A stretch of 64,000 nt of DNA from contig JARLJU010000333.1 of the NCBI GenBank assembly GCA_031291055.1, positions 124,001-188,000 of the forward strand, written 5' to 3'. Source of the DNA: Rudaea sp. Its GTDB lineage: Bacteria > Pseudomonadota > Gammaproteobacteria > Xanthomonadales > Rhodanobacteraceae. Shown here piece by piece: positions 18,967 to 26,606 of the stretch (its first letter is position 1; every line of letters begins with the position of its first letter). A program made the translations under genes and the position numbers. The notes below the pieces were generated by a model that made no database searches, was not told the DNA's origin, and saw only the letters and a program-made list of their open reading frames with translations.

Positions 18967-19380
18967 ATGTGGAAGCGGGTGTTCGGCTACGGGGCGCTGC
19001 TGGCGGCGGGAACGCTGGCCCTGCAGTGGCTCGACTACCAGCGCCTGGCGCGGATGCATTCGGGCGATATCTACCTGTTCCTGGTCGCGGCCGCCTTCCT
19101 GGTGCTGGGCATCGTCCTGGGCGTGCGGGTCTTCGCCGCGCCGGCACCGGTCGCCTTCGACGGCAACCCGAAGGCACAGGCAGCGCTGGGCCTGAGCGAG
19201 CGCGAACTCGAAGTGCTGCACGAACTGGCCGCCGGCCGCTCCAACAAGGAGATTGCCGCACACCTCCACGTTTCACCGAACACGGTCAAGACACACGTGG
19301 CGCGGCTGTTCGAGAAGCTGGGCGCGAGGCGGCGCACCGAGGCAATCCACCGGGCGCGCGAACTGGGGATCGTCCCCTGA
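18967..19380 (+). CDS. Membrane-tethered LuxR-type regulator
   Basis: 137 residues from the ATG at 18967, preceded by GGAGGCGGGA. Two hydrophobic helices (GALLAAGTLALQW and IYLFLVAAAFLVLGIVLGV) span about residues 7-55. A LuxR/GerE helix-turn-helix follows: LSERELEVLHELAAGRSNKEIAAHL, split as LSERELEVLHELA and SNKEIAAHLHVSPNTVKTHV. There is no receiver or ligand-binding domain, so the membrane part must be the sensor or the docking part. A DUF4199 membrane protein follows after 106 nt, and the two recur together in other bacteria. Confidence 0.87.
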   Translation: MWKRVFGYGALLAAGTLALQWLDYQRLARMHSGDIYLFLVAAAFLVLGIVLGVRVFAAPAPVAFDGNPKAQAALGLSERELEVLHELAAGRSNKEIAAHLHVSPNTVKTHVARLFEKLGARRRTEAIHRARELGIVP

Positions 19381-19486
19381 CGCCGGATTATTCCGGGTGA
19401 ATACGCCGAAATCACCCGTTCGGGCGATTGCCGGGCGGCACCGGATCGCGGTCAATGGCGGCTCCCACCACTAGAGGAGTAGCACC

Positions 19487-20023
19487 ATGTTGCGGACCAT
19501 CCTGAAATACGGCGTGATCGCGGGCCTGATCGTCGGCGGCTTCGAGGTCGCCACCGTCGTCGCGTTCTCCGGGCTACCGCCGCTGAAGTACGGCATGGTG
19601 ATCGGCTACACGACCATGCTGATCGCGCTGAGCGCGGTGTTCGTGGGGATCAAGCAGCACCGGGACGTGGATCGGGGTGGGGTGATCGGGTTCTGGCCGG
19701 CGTTCGGGGTCGGGCTGGGGGTCAGCTTCATCGCCGGGATCTTCTACGTGGTCGCGTGGGAGTTGGTGCAGGCAATGACGCATATGGACTTCGCCAGCGG
19801 CTACGCCCAGGCGATTATCGCGAGCGCGAAGGCTAAGGGTGCGAGCGCCGAGGCGCTGGCGAAACTGAGCGCCGACATGGAGACTTTCAAGGTCCAGTAC
19901 GCCGACCCGATGTTCCGCCTGCCGATGACCTTCGTGGAGATATTCCCGGTCGGCGTGCTGGTGTCGCTGGTCTCGGCGGGACTGCTGCGAAACAGCCGGT
20001 TCCTGCCGGCGCGGCGAGGTTGA
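19487..20023 (+). CDS. DUF4199-type membrane protein
   Basis: A 178-residue integral membrane protein with four hydrophobic segments (near 5-25, 33-53, 68-92 and 148-168). A helical loop lies between the last two, rich in Ala, Lys and Glu. The pattern fits DUF4199. It starts 8 nt after GAGGAG. The role is unknown; its position after a membrane-bound LuxR regulator suggests the two interact in the membrane. Confidence 0.78.
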   Translation: MLRTILKYGVIAGLIVGGFEVATVVAFSGLPPLKYGMVIGYTTMLIALSAVFVGIKQHRDVDRGGVIGFWPAFGVGLGVSFIAGIFYVVAWELVQAMTHMDFASGYAQAIIASAKAKGASAEALAKLSADMETFKVQYADPMFRLPMTFVEIFPVGVLVSLVSAGLLRNSRFLPARRG

Positions 20024-20125
20024 AACCGCAGTTGCACCAATGAGCCAGATCCAGGGCTGGAAGCCGGGGTGCGTGTCCCACTCCCTTACGCGACCTTTTG
20101 CGAAGTGCTACTACTTGAAGGCAAC

Positions 20126-21829
20126 ATGCATCCATTCATGCAGCGGTTTGGAAGCGTTCCGGGATTGGCCGCGTTTTTCCCGGCGGTCATTGCATTGTCT
20201 TTCGCATCACACGCCGGCCCGGTCAATTCTCCAGGCCTGGTCGAGAAAGTGGATGCGATTTTTCTGAAGTGGAACAAACCCGACGTACCCGGATGCGTCG
20301 TGGGGATTGAGCATCAGGACGCACCGCCCCTTTTTCGGGCCTACGGCAGCGCCGATCTCGAGCATGGTGTGCCAATCGACCCTGCCACAGTGTTCGAAGC
20401 CGGGTCGGTGTCCAAGCAGTTCACCGCGGCCTCGGCGCTGATCCTGGTTGAGCAGGGAAAACTGGCGCTCGACGACGATGTGCGCAAATACATTCCCGAG
20501 CTGCCCGACTACGGAGCTACCATCACGATCGCGCAGCTGCTTGGCCACACCAGTGGTCTGCGGGACTGGGAAGGAGTGGTGGACATAGCGGGGTGGCCGG
20601 TAACGACGCGCGTTTATGCTGTCAAAGACGCACTGGAGGTGACAGCACGCCAGAAGAGCCTCAACTATCCGCCCGGCACGGCATTTTCCTATACCAATAC
20701 CGGCTACATTCTTCTGGCGACTATCGTTGAACGGGTGAGCGGCGAACCGCTTGCCAAGTTCAGCAACGAGCATCTATTTGAACCGCTGGGGATGACTCAC
20801 ACGCAGTGGCGCGACGACTTTCGCCGCGTGGTGAAAAGGCGTGCGGTGGCCTACGACGCCAACCCGGGCGGCTACCACCAGCTGATGCCGTTCGAAAACG
20901 TCTTCGGAGCCGGCGGCCTGCTCACGACTGCTGGCGATCTTCTCAAGTGGAACGACGCGCTGGATGCCGGCACACTGGGGAAATTCGTCACTACCGAACT
21001 CCAGCGCAAGTCCACGCTACGCGATGGCCGCGCGATTTCATACGCACGCGGCCTTTACGTGACCGACTATCATGGTGTTCGCAAGCTCTCGCACACGGGC
21101 GAAACAGGCGGCTACGAGGCGTTCCTCGCCCGCTACCCTGACCAGCACGTCTCCATTGCCCTGCTTTGCAACGCGGGCCAGGAGGTCGACGTGGATTCGC
21201 TGGGCGACAAGCTTGCAGACCTTTTCCTGCCTGCGCCCGGCACGCCGTCACCCGTCAATCCGGCGCCGGCTGGCCTCAAGCTGAGCGCCGGGCAACTGGC
21301 GCCGTATGCCGGACTGTATTTCGATTCGCAGTTCGCATTGCAAATGCCGCTGGAGGTAAAGGACGGCATGTTGCGGCGTGTTACGGATGGGCTGGCATTG
21401 ACGCCCATTGCGCCGGGGGAGTTCAGAACAAGCATTTCGACAATACGGTTCATTGGCAATGATCGTGTCGTGCGCGAGTTCGATGACGGCCGAAGGTGGG
21501 AATTCCGACGGATACAACCGTGGCATCCGGGAAGCGCGGAGTTGTCACAGTTCGCCGGCCGATATCGGAGCGACGAAGCACAGGCCACCTATGACGTGAA
21601 AGTCGCGAATGGGTATTTGCTCATCGCCCTGGACGATCGGCGTTGGGATACCACGAACCTCGACCCGGTGTCGCCAGATACGTTTGCCAAGCCGCATCAC
21701 GCGTACCACTTTGTTCGCGATGCAAATGGCCGGGTGTCCAGCCTGGAGATCAGCAATGGCTGGGAGCATGTGTATGCCTTGTCGTTTCAGCGCATTGCGG
21801 ACGTACCCGATTTGCAGCGAGCCCCTTAG
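20126..21829 (+). CDS. Serine hydrolase, beta-lactamase/PBP fold
   Basis: 567 residues from the ATG at 20126 (GAAGG upstream), with a signal peptide. The N-terminal domain, about residues 40-360, has the class C beta-lactamase/DD-peptidase motifs. These are SVSK (SxxK with the nucleophile Ser), YTN (YxN) and HTGETGG in the KTG position. The C-terminal 180 residues form a lipocalin-like extension seen in the estB/Pab87 group. It could be a DD-peptidase, D-aminopeptidase or esterase; beta-lactam resistance is not implied. It appears to be transcribed alone. Confidence 0.88.
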   Translation: MHPFMQRFGSVPGLAAFFPAVIALSFASHAGPVNSPGLVEKVDAIFLKWNKPDVPGCVVGIEHQDAPPLFRAYGSADLEHGVPIDPATVFEAGSVSKQFTAASALILVEQGKLALDDDVRKYIPELPDYGATITIAQLLGHTSGLRDWEGVVDIAGWPVTTRVYAVKDALEVTARQKSLNYPPGTAFSYTNTGYILLATIVERVSGEPLAKFSNEHLFEPLGMTHTQWRDDFRRVVKRRAVAYDANPGGYHQLMPFENVFGAGGLLTTAGDLLKWNDALDAGTLGKFVTTELQRKSTLRDGRAISYARGLYVTDYHGVRKLSHTGETGGYEAFLARYPDQHVSIALLCNAGQEVDVDSLGDKLADLFLPAPGTPSPVNPAPAGLKLSAGQLAPYAGLYFDSQFALQMPLEVKDGMLRRVTDGLALTPIAPGEFRTSISTIRFIGNDRVVREFDDGRRWEFRRIQPWHPGSAELSQFAGRYRSDEAQATYDVKVANGYLLIALDDRRWDTTNLDPVSPDTFAKPHHAYHFVRDANGRVSSLEISNGWEHVYALSFQRIADVPDLQRAP

Positions 21830-21901
21830 GCCGGGCTTGTGTTACATCTGCAGAAATGAGGGTGCTTGGGCCAGCGATGTGCATCGATGCTCACCGCCGT
21901 A

Positions 21902-22672
21902 TCACGGCATGGACGGTTCGCAACCTTCGATCAGTTGTACTGCGGTGTCCGGCTCATCAGCCATTGGCCGGTACATCCACAGCACCTGCAGATCGAACAG
22001 GAAGTGCAGCGCGATGGGAATCAACAGTCCGCCGGAAAGAATGACAATCGCGCCGAGGAGCAAACCAGCGAGCCCGCTTCTGACAATTCCGTTCACGCCC
22101 TGGTAGGCGTGCGCCAATCCGAAGAACAGCGAGGCCGTCAGCCAAGCGCCCACGGTTCCCAGTGAAATCGTCGCACCGAGCGAGCCGGAGAAGTACTGGG
22201 TAACGAAGCCGCGATACAGAATCTCCTCGCACACGCCCGCTGCAAGGCTCACCAGAATCCACCACTGACGTTCGCGCCGCGTGACGGGAAGCATGAATCG
22301 CATCGACCGCATCGCTTTGGCGATCCTCGATCGGAATGGCCGATCGACTGCGGCCTTGAATCCTTGCGTGAGTGTTACGGCCGTACACGCCACGGCCATT
22401 GCGGTCGCGCCGAGGAAAACGGCCGGATGCGCACCGAGCCACGCCGCCACCGATCCCTGATTCGCCAGCACGAAAATGTTCACGGGGTAAGCCAGGGCGA
22501 GCGCTGCGGCGGCGAGAACACACAACACGAGAATGTTGAGTCGATACCACGTCGTGCGGCGTTCGGAGCTGGTGAACAGCTTCAATCGACGATCGTAGCG
22601 AACCTCGACGATCGGGACGACCACAAGAAGCGAAACCGTGAAGAGGTGCCCGATCCAGGTGGCGATATGCAT
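21902..22672 (-). CDS. CPBP-family intramembrane metalloprotease
   Basis: 256 residues from the ATG at 22672; a TTG at 22687 would add five residues. It is a multi-spanning membrane protein with the CPBP (Abi/CAAX protease) motifs in order: AAGVCEEILYRGF with Glu-Glu and Arg, ASLFFGLAHAYQG with the motif 2 His, and IALHFLFD with the motif 3 His and Asp. Bacterial members serve in bacteriocin self-immunity or membrane proteolysis. It is divergent from a TetR gene, and the palindrome between them overlaps its start region, so TetR control is likely. Confidence 0.87.
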   Translation of the reverse strand: MHIATWIGHLFTVSLLVVVPIVEVRYDRRLKLFTSSERRTTWYRLNILVLCVLAAAALALAYPVNIFVLANQGSVAAWLGAHPAVFLGATAMAVACTAVTLTQGFKAAVDRPFRSRIAKAMRSMRFMLPVTRRERQWWILVSLAAGVCEEILYRGFVTQYFSGSLGATISLGTVGAWLTASLFFGLAHAYQGVNGIVRSGLAGLLLGAIVILSGGLLIPIALHFLFDLQVLWMYRPMADEPDTAVQLIEGCEPSMP

Positions 22673-22685
22673 GATGTCCGGTTCC

Positions 22686-22717
22686 AATATGTGAATGTGG
22701 AATCACATTCGCATATT
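22686..22717. promoter_or_regulatory. Probable TetR operator
   Basis: AATATGTGAATGTG (22686-22699) and CACATTCGCATATT (22704-22717) form an inverted repeat with 13 of 14 pairs matching and a 4-nt centre. It lies between the CPBP and TetR genes, 26 nt from the TetR start and 13 nt from the CPBP start. It is the clearest palindrome of its size in the window and the expected place for autoregulation. Confidence 0.7.
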
Positions 22718-22743
22718 TTAACGGCATTGTCTAGACTCGCCAC

Positions 22744-23415
22744 ATGGACTCCGAAAAATCTCCCCAGCAGGAGCGCAGCCGGGCAACGGCACAACGCCTG
22801 CTTTCCGCAACCATTCGCGTCATTTCGGAGTCGGGACTGGACGCGGCCACCGTGCCGAAGATTGCGGCGCTCGCCAAAGTCGCTCCCGCAAGTGTGTACC
22901 GCCGCTATCAGGACAAGGATGCCCTCATCCGCGCTGCATTCCTGCATGCGTTGGAGCAAAGCAACGTGAACAATCGCCTGCACCTCAAACGTGCCTTGCT
23001 GAAGCAAACGCTGGAATCGACGGCGGTGCAGCTCATGAAACTGCTGTTCGAACAGTATCGCCAGCATCCGCTGTTGATCCGGTCTCTATCGCGCTACCTG
23101 GATTCGACGGACGACCGCGATTTCGCCCGCCGCGCACGCTCGGTAATGGCGGCTAACGTGGAGGAAGTCGTCGCGGTTCTCCTGCATCATCGCGACGAGA
23201 TCGTACAAGCGGATCCCGAATGCGCGCTCCGCTTCGCGCTGCTCAATGCAACTTGTTCGATCGAAGCCTATGCGTTCGATCCCAACTCGCTATGGCATAG
23301 CTTCCGCGCTTTCTCCCCTGATTTTCTGGCGACTGAACTCGCAGCCGGATTTGTCGCCTACCTGTCCAATGCGGCCAAGCCTCCACGTTCCAAACGGTCG
23401 AAACCGAGACGCTAG
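22744..23415 (+). CDS. TetR-family transcriptional regulator
   Basis: A 223-residue repressor. The N-terminal helix-turn-helix is RLLSATIRVISESGLDAATV, then PKIAALAKVAPASVYRRYQD with the typical SVYRRYxDK ending. The remaining 150 residues are the helical ligand-binding part, which is not conserved across the family. It is divergent from the CPBP protease gene with a strong palindrome between, so it probably represses both. The C terminus is very basic (PPRSKRSKPRR). The inducer is unknown. Confidence 0.92.
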   Translation: MDSEKSPQQERSRATAQRLLSATIRVISESGLDAATVPKIAALAKVAPASVYRRYQDKDALIRAAFLHALEQSNVNNRLHLKRALLKQTLESTAVQLMKLLFEQYRQHPLLIRSLSRYLDSTDDRDFARRARSVMAANVEEVVAVLLHHRDEIVQADPECALRFALLNATCSIEAYAFDPNSLWHSFRAFSPDFLATELAAGFVAYLSNAAKPPRSKRSKPRR

Positions 23416-23924
23416 ACGTTGCCCTGTCGGATGCATTCGCGCGGGTGGCTTCGAGTTGCGTCACGGCCCGCCAATGGCAGCAATGCAGCCGCCTATGTCC
23501 GATCGGCTCGCGAAGCCACGGGGTAACCGAATGCACTCGCAGTCCACTCGCCGTGCCGGACTTCCGCCGCAGGCAATGCCAGCTTGGACCCGAATCTTCG
23601 CCACGGCCGCTTGAGTGCCTGGCCGCGGCCTAAGCCACTCCCACTCCGCTGTCCCGCCGTTGCCGAATTTGTCCGCTAAATGTCCCATTCCGGTCTGGCG
23701 GAACACGTCGGTCGATGGTCACAATCGGCTCTCATTTTTAGTTGCGCAGGGACTGGCCTCGTTTGGTGCGTGCGATCCCGCAAGCCATTCAAGCACTGCC
23801 GAGAAGCCGGACAACGCAGACCGCAGTGACCGGCGCCGTTTTCGCTGAGATGCCAAACCGAATGCCCCTGTTCTCATGCTCGACTAATTTCCAAGACGCA
23901 CAGGACCACTCAAGAGGATCGACC
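23416..23924. other. Gene-free stretch between TetR and the next gene
   Basis: No reading frame here has a plausible start with a ribosome binding site. The only item noted is GTTGCCGAATTTGTCCGC.AAATGTCCC near 23659-23690. It weakly resembles the 41-bp repeat at 31570 and 41848, but too weakly to count as a copy. Confidence 0.5.
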
Positions 23925-24473
23925 ATGCTGAGCACCTTCTTTGCGCTGGTAGTGCAGTTGATCGCCCCAACCGACGTTGAAGCGACGCCTGCCAAGGCGC
24001 CGCCCGCGCCGGTCGCAGCCGCGCGGACCCCCGGCTGCGCCGAACAGGAGCGCCACCAGCTCGACTTCTGGCTCGGGGACTGGGACACCTTCGAGCCAGA
24101 AGGTGTCCCGGGCGACTCGCAGGCGCGCACCCACGTCGACGCCATTCTCGCCGGCTGCGTCGTGCATGAACTCTATGAGCAGACCGACGGGCTCATCGGC
24201 GACAGCTTCCTCAGTTACGACTCGATCACGAGGAAGTGGCAGCAGACCTGGGTGACCAACTTCGGCGCCTACATGTTCCTGACCGGCACGTTCAAGGATG
24301 GCGTGCTGACGCTCGAAGGGACATCACACACCAAGAGCAGGGATCTTCCCCACCGGATTACCTGGAAGGCTGAAAAGGGCGGAGTCCGGGAGACGGGCGT
24401 GATGTCGATGGACGGCGGCAAGACCTGGGTGCCGGCGTTCGACGTGCTGTTCCTCAAGCATCGCGACCAATAA
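23925..24473 (+). CDS. Secreted protein of unknown function (DUF1579-like)
   Basis: 182 residues from the ATG at 23925, preceded by AGAGGA. A short hydrophobic N terminus (MLSTFFALVVQLIAP) leads into a Pro/Ala linker. The core, HQLDFWLGDWDTFEPEG, is a widespread opening for small secreted or cytosolic beta-barrel proteins. IITRKWQQTWV-like and LEGTSHTK strands follow, and the end is GVMSMDGGKTWVPAFDV. The fold is probably lipocalin-like; no ligand or reaction is known. Confidence 0.7.
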   Translation: MLSTFFALVVQLIAPTDVEATPAKAPPAPVAAARTPGCAEQERHQLDFWLGDWDTFEPEGVPGDSQARTHVDAILAGCVVHELYEQTDGLIGDSFLSYDSITRKWQQTWVTNFGAYMFLTGTFKDGVLTLEGTSHTKSRDLPHRITWKAEKGGVRETGVMSMDGGKTWVPAFDVLFLKHRDQ

Positions 24474-24705
24474 CCAATCGTCCAAGCGGGCCACTGCTGA
24501 TAGTTTGCGGTAACATCATGCTCATTCCGACAGCGGCTGCTTAGCTCAGCGCTAGGCTTGCCGCATATCGCGTTCATGTTCGGCGTCATTCTCAATTGCC
24601 GGAGACTGCGATGAGCACCAGTCCATCGACGACATGCTTGACCTCGGCCAAGGCGGCTATGTTCATGGGCGCGGCCTGACCCAATAAACAGCCGAATCCT
24701 CAGGC

Positions 24706-25260
24706 GTGGCAACAGCACTCCTCATCATCGACGTCCAACAAGGCTTGTGCGAGGGCGCGCACAGTGCTTTCGAAGCGTCCGCGGTCATCAGTCGGATCAA
24801 TGCGGTGTCAGCCAAGGCCCGTGCGGCGGGCATTCCCGTCATCCTCATTCAGCACGAGGCGACGTCCGGATACCTGGAGTTCGGTTCATACGCTTGGCAG
24901 CTCGCCAACGGGCTCCACGTCGAGCCGTCGGACCTGCGGGTCCGAAAGACGACGCCAGATTCCTTCCTGCGCACTGGGCTCGAGGCCACCCTCCAGGCAC
25001 ACACAATCACCGATCTGGTCATCTGTGGTTTGCATACGGAGTTCTGCGTTGACACAACCACACGCAGAGCCCTCGCGCTCGGCTACCCGGTCACACTGGT
25101 CGCGGACGCGCATACGACCGAAGGAAACGAGTACGTCACGCCACGCCAAGTCATTCAGCACCACAACGCAACATTGTCCGCCATCTCTAGTTTTGGTGTA
25201 CGGGCGCGTGCAATCGCCAGCCAGACTCTGGAATTTGGCACCCGCCCCCTCGAAGGTTAG
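24706..25260 (+). CDS. Isochorismatase-family cysteine hydrolase
   Basis: 184 residues from a GTG start at 24706. It has the catalytic triad of the family: Asp in LLIIDVQQGL (residue 9), Lys in RVRKTTPDSF, and Cys in CGLHTEFCVDTTTRRA. The cis-peptide loop before the Cys also fits. Members hydrolyse isochorismate, nicotinamide or other amides; which one cannot be decided here. The ribosome binding site is weak. It is followed by a DUF1801 gene 47 nt downstream on the same strand. Confidence 0.9.
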   Translation: MATALLIIDVQQGLCEGAHSAFEASAVISRINAVSAKARAAGIPVILIQHEATSGYLEFGSYAWQLANGLHVEPSDLRVRKTTPDSFLRTGLEATLQAHTITDLVICGLHTEFCVDTTTRRALALGYPVTLVADAHTTEGNEYVTPRQVIQHHNATLSAISSFGVRARAIASQTLEFGTRPLEG

Positions 25261-25307
25261 CAGCGCAAAGCGCCGGCGCCGGGCAGCCCCAAACAAAGGA
25301 ACAAGTC

Positions 25308-25676
25308 GTGTCTGCCGCTAAGACCATAGACGAGTACATCGCATCATCGCCGGCTGAGGTGCAACCCGTCCTGGAGGCTATCCGAGCGACCGTGCGTAAG
25401 GCCGCCCCCGCCGCCGAGGAACGAATCAGCTACGGCATGCCTGCGTTCTTCCTTGGTCGGGGGCTGGTATATTTTGCAGCATTCAAGAAGCATATCGGGT
25501 TCTACCCGCCAGTCCGCGACAAGTCCTTGAAGCCGCTGCTGAGCAGGTACTCCGGGCCAAAGGGAAATCTCCAGTTCCCGCTGTCCGAGCCTGTTCCGCA
25601 CGCGCTGATCGCCAAGATCGTGAAGGCTCGCATCAAGGAGTGCCGCGCGGTCAAGGTGGCTAAAGTCAGGTCGTAG
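25308..25676 (+). CDS. DUF1801 family protein
   Basis: A 122-residue protein from a GTG start with GGA upstream. It carries the family pattern TIDEYIASSPAEVQPVLEAI, then SYGMPAFFLGRGLVYFAAFKKHIGFYP and a C-terminal IAKIVKARIKE. This YdhG/frataxin-like fold is common in bacteria and has no proven function. It probably shares a transcript with the isochorismatase-family gene. Confidence 0.88.
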   Translation: MSAAKTIDEYIASSPAEVQPVLEAIRATVRKAAPAAEERISYGMPAFFLGRGLVYFAAFKKHIGFYPPVRDKSLKPLLSRYSGPKGNLQFPLSEPVPHALIAKIVKARIKECRAVKVAKVRS

Positions 25677-26035
25677 CGGCCGCACGGCGCCCGCTTCGGT
25701 CGAACCCACCAAGTACGCGACACGCCACCCAAGCATTCGCTCGAGCGTCAGGTAGATTTGTCGATGCGGCCCTAGTTGCACGGCTGAGCCTCGCTCTGGC
25801 TCTGCGTTGCCCACGCGATGGCGTGATTGCTGCCGACGGAGGGCTTTGAAGGGGTTCAACCGCACCCGTACAGAGACAGGACCTCGCTGCATTACCCTGG
25901 CCGCGTCCTGCGATTCTTGCGGTGCTGCGGGTTGTGGCCTTCGCCCGGATCAGGGAGCTGAGACTGCCGTTGCTTGGCTTTGCCGCCAACGAAGCGGATA
26001 GTGGCTGGTCAGCCAACACGCGGCCGGAGGCCATA
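25677..26035. other. Gene-free stretch in the accessory region
   Basis: 359 nt with no frame supported by a start signal. I looked for integron attC ends and for inverted repeats that would mark a cassette or insertion sequence and saw none. Confidence 0.5.
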
Positions 26036-26263
26036 ATGTCCCGCACGAAGGTAAAGTTATTCCAGAACATCGTGAGCGTGTCTCCGGGCGTTGATCTCAA
26101 ACGTGAGTTGACTCTTGAGAAGGAAATCAACGAATTCCTGGCCAGCGATGGCGCGATCCGGCTCATTGACATCAAGCTTTCCAGCAGCGCCGCGCCGGTT
26201 GGCGAACGCGTTGCCCATTTCGGCTTGTCCGCACTATTGATTTACGAGCACACGAAGCAGTGA
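26036..26263 (+). CDS. Small protein, possibly Cse60/DUF2758-like
   Basis: A 75-residue protein from the ATG at 26036, which has GGAGG 6 nt upstream. The central LEKEINEFL followed by IRLIDIKLS, and a final strand ALLIYEHTK, match the layout of the small Cse60/DUF2758 family. Those proteins are known from sporulating Firmicutes and also occur elsewhere. There is no signal peptide. The family call is by eye and tentative; the start is well supported. Confidence 0.6.
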   Translation: MSRTKVKLFQNIVSVSPGVDLKRELTLEKEINEFLASDGAIRLIDIKLSSSAAPVGERVAHFGLSALLIYEHTKQ

Positions 26264-26606
26264 GATGACTCCGCGGGTGTGGCGTCTTCGACCCCATCTC
26301 GCCTGTCGGAAACGTCGGCTTTGCGGCATCGCCCTGCTCGTGCATGTTTATCCGTTGATCTAGAGCGCAAGCCGGAAGAGTTCCGCACCTGATGCAGCAA
26401 CAGTCGCGTTCATCAGTCGCCCGGTCGCGCTGCTCCGACTGAACGTTCCGCAAAGCCGCGTTGCACGCTTGCCGCGTTCGACTTCTTCGGTTGGAAAATC
26501 ACTGTTCCGGTCTGTTCCAAACGCCAGTGGCGGTCTGACTGATCAGTTCTCCAGGGACACGCACGCGAGTATGATGGCCGCAGCGTCGGACGCATGGAAT
26601 TTAGCC
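26264..26606. other. Gene-free stretch before the Omp85-like gene
   Basis: No small gene or hairpin stands out. The reading frame of the next gene is open through part of this stretch (from 26469), but the signal peptide begins only at 26607, so the upstream part is taken as untranslated. Confidence 0.5.

Noticed and set aside
20126..21829. An antibiotic-resistance class C beta-lactamase
   Set aside because: The SxxK, YxN and HTG motifs and long C-terminal extension fit the wide esterase/peptidase group; resistance is not supported.
24474..26036. Possible integron gene cassettes
   Set aside because: The small same-strand genes suggest cassettes, but no attC core pair (RYYYAAC / GTTRRRY with mirrored inner arms) could be found.
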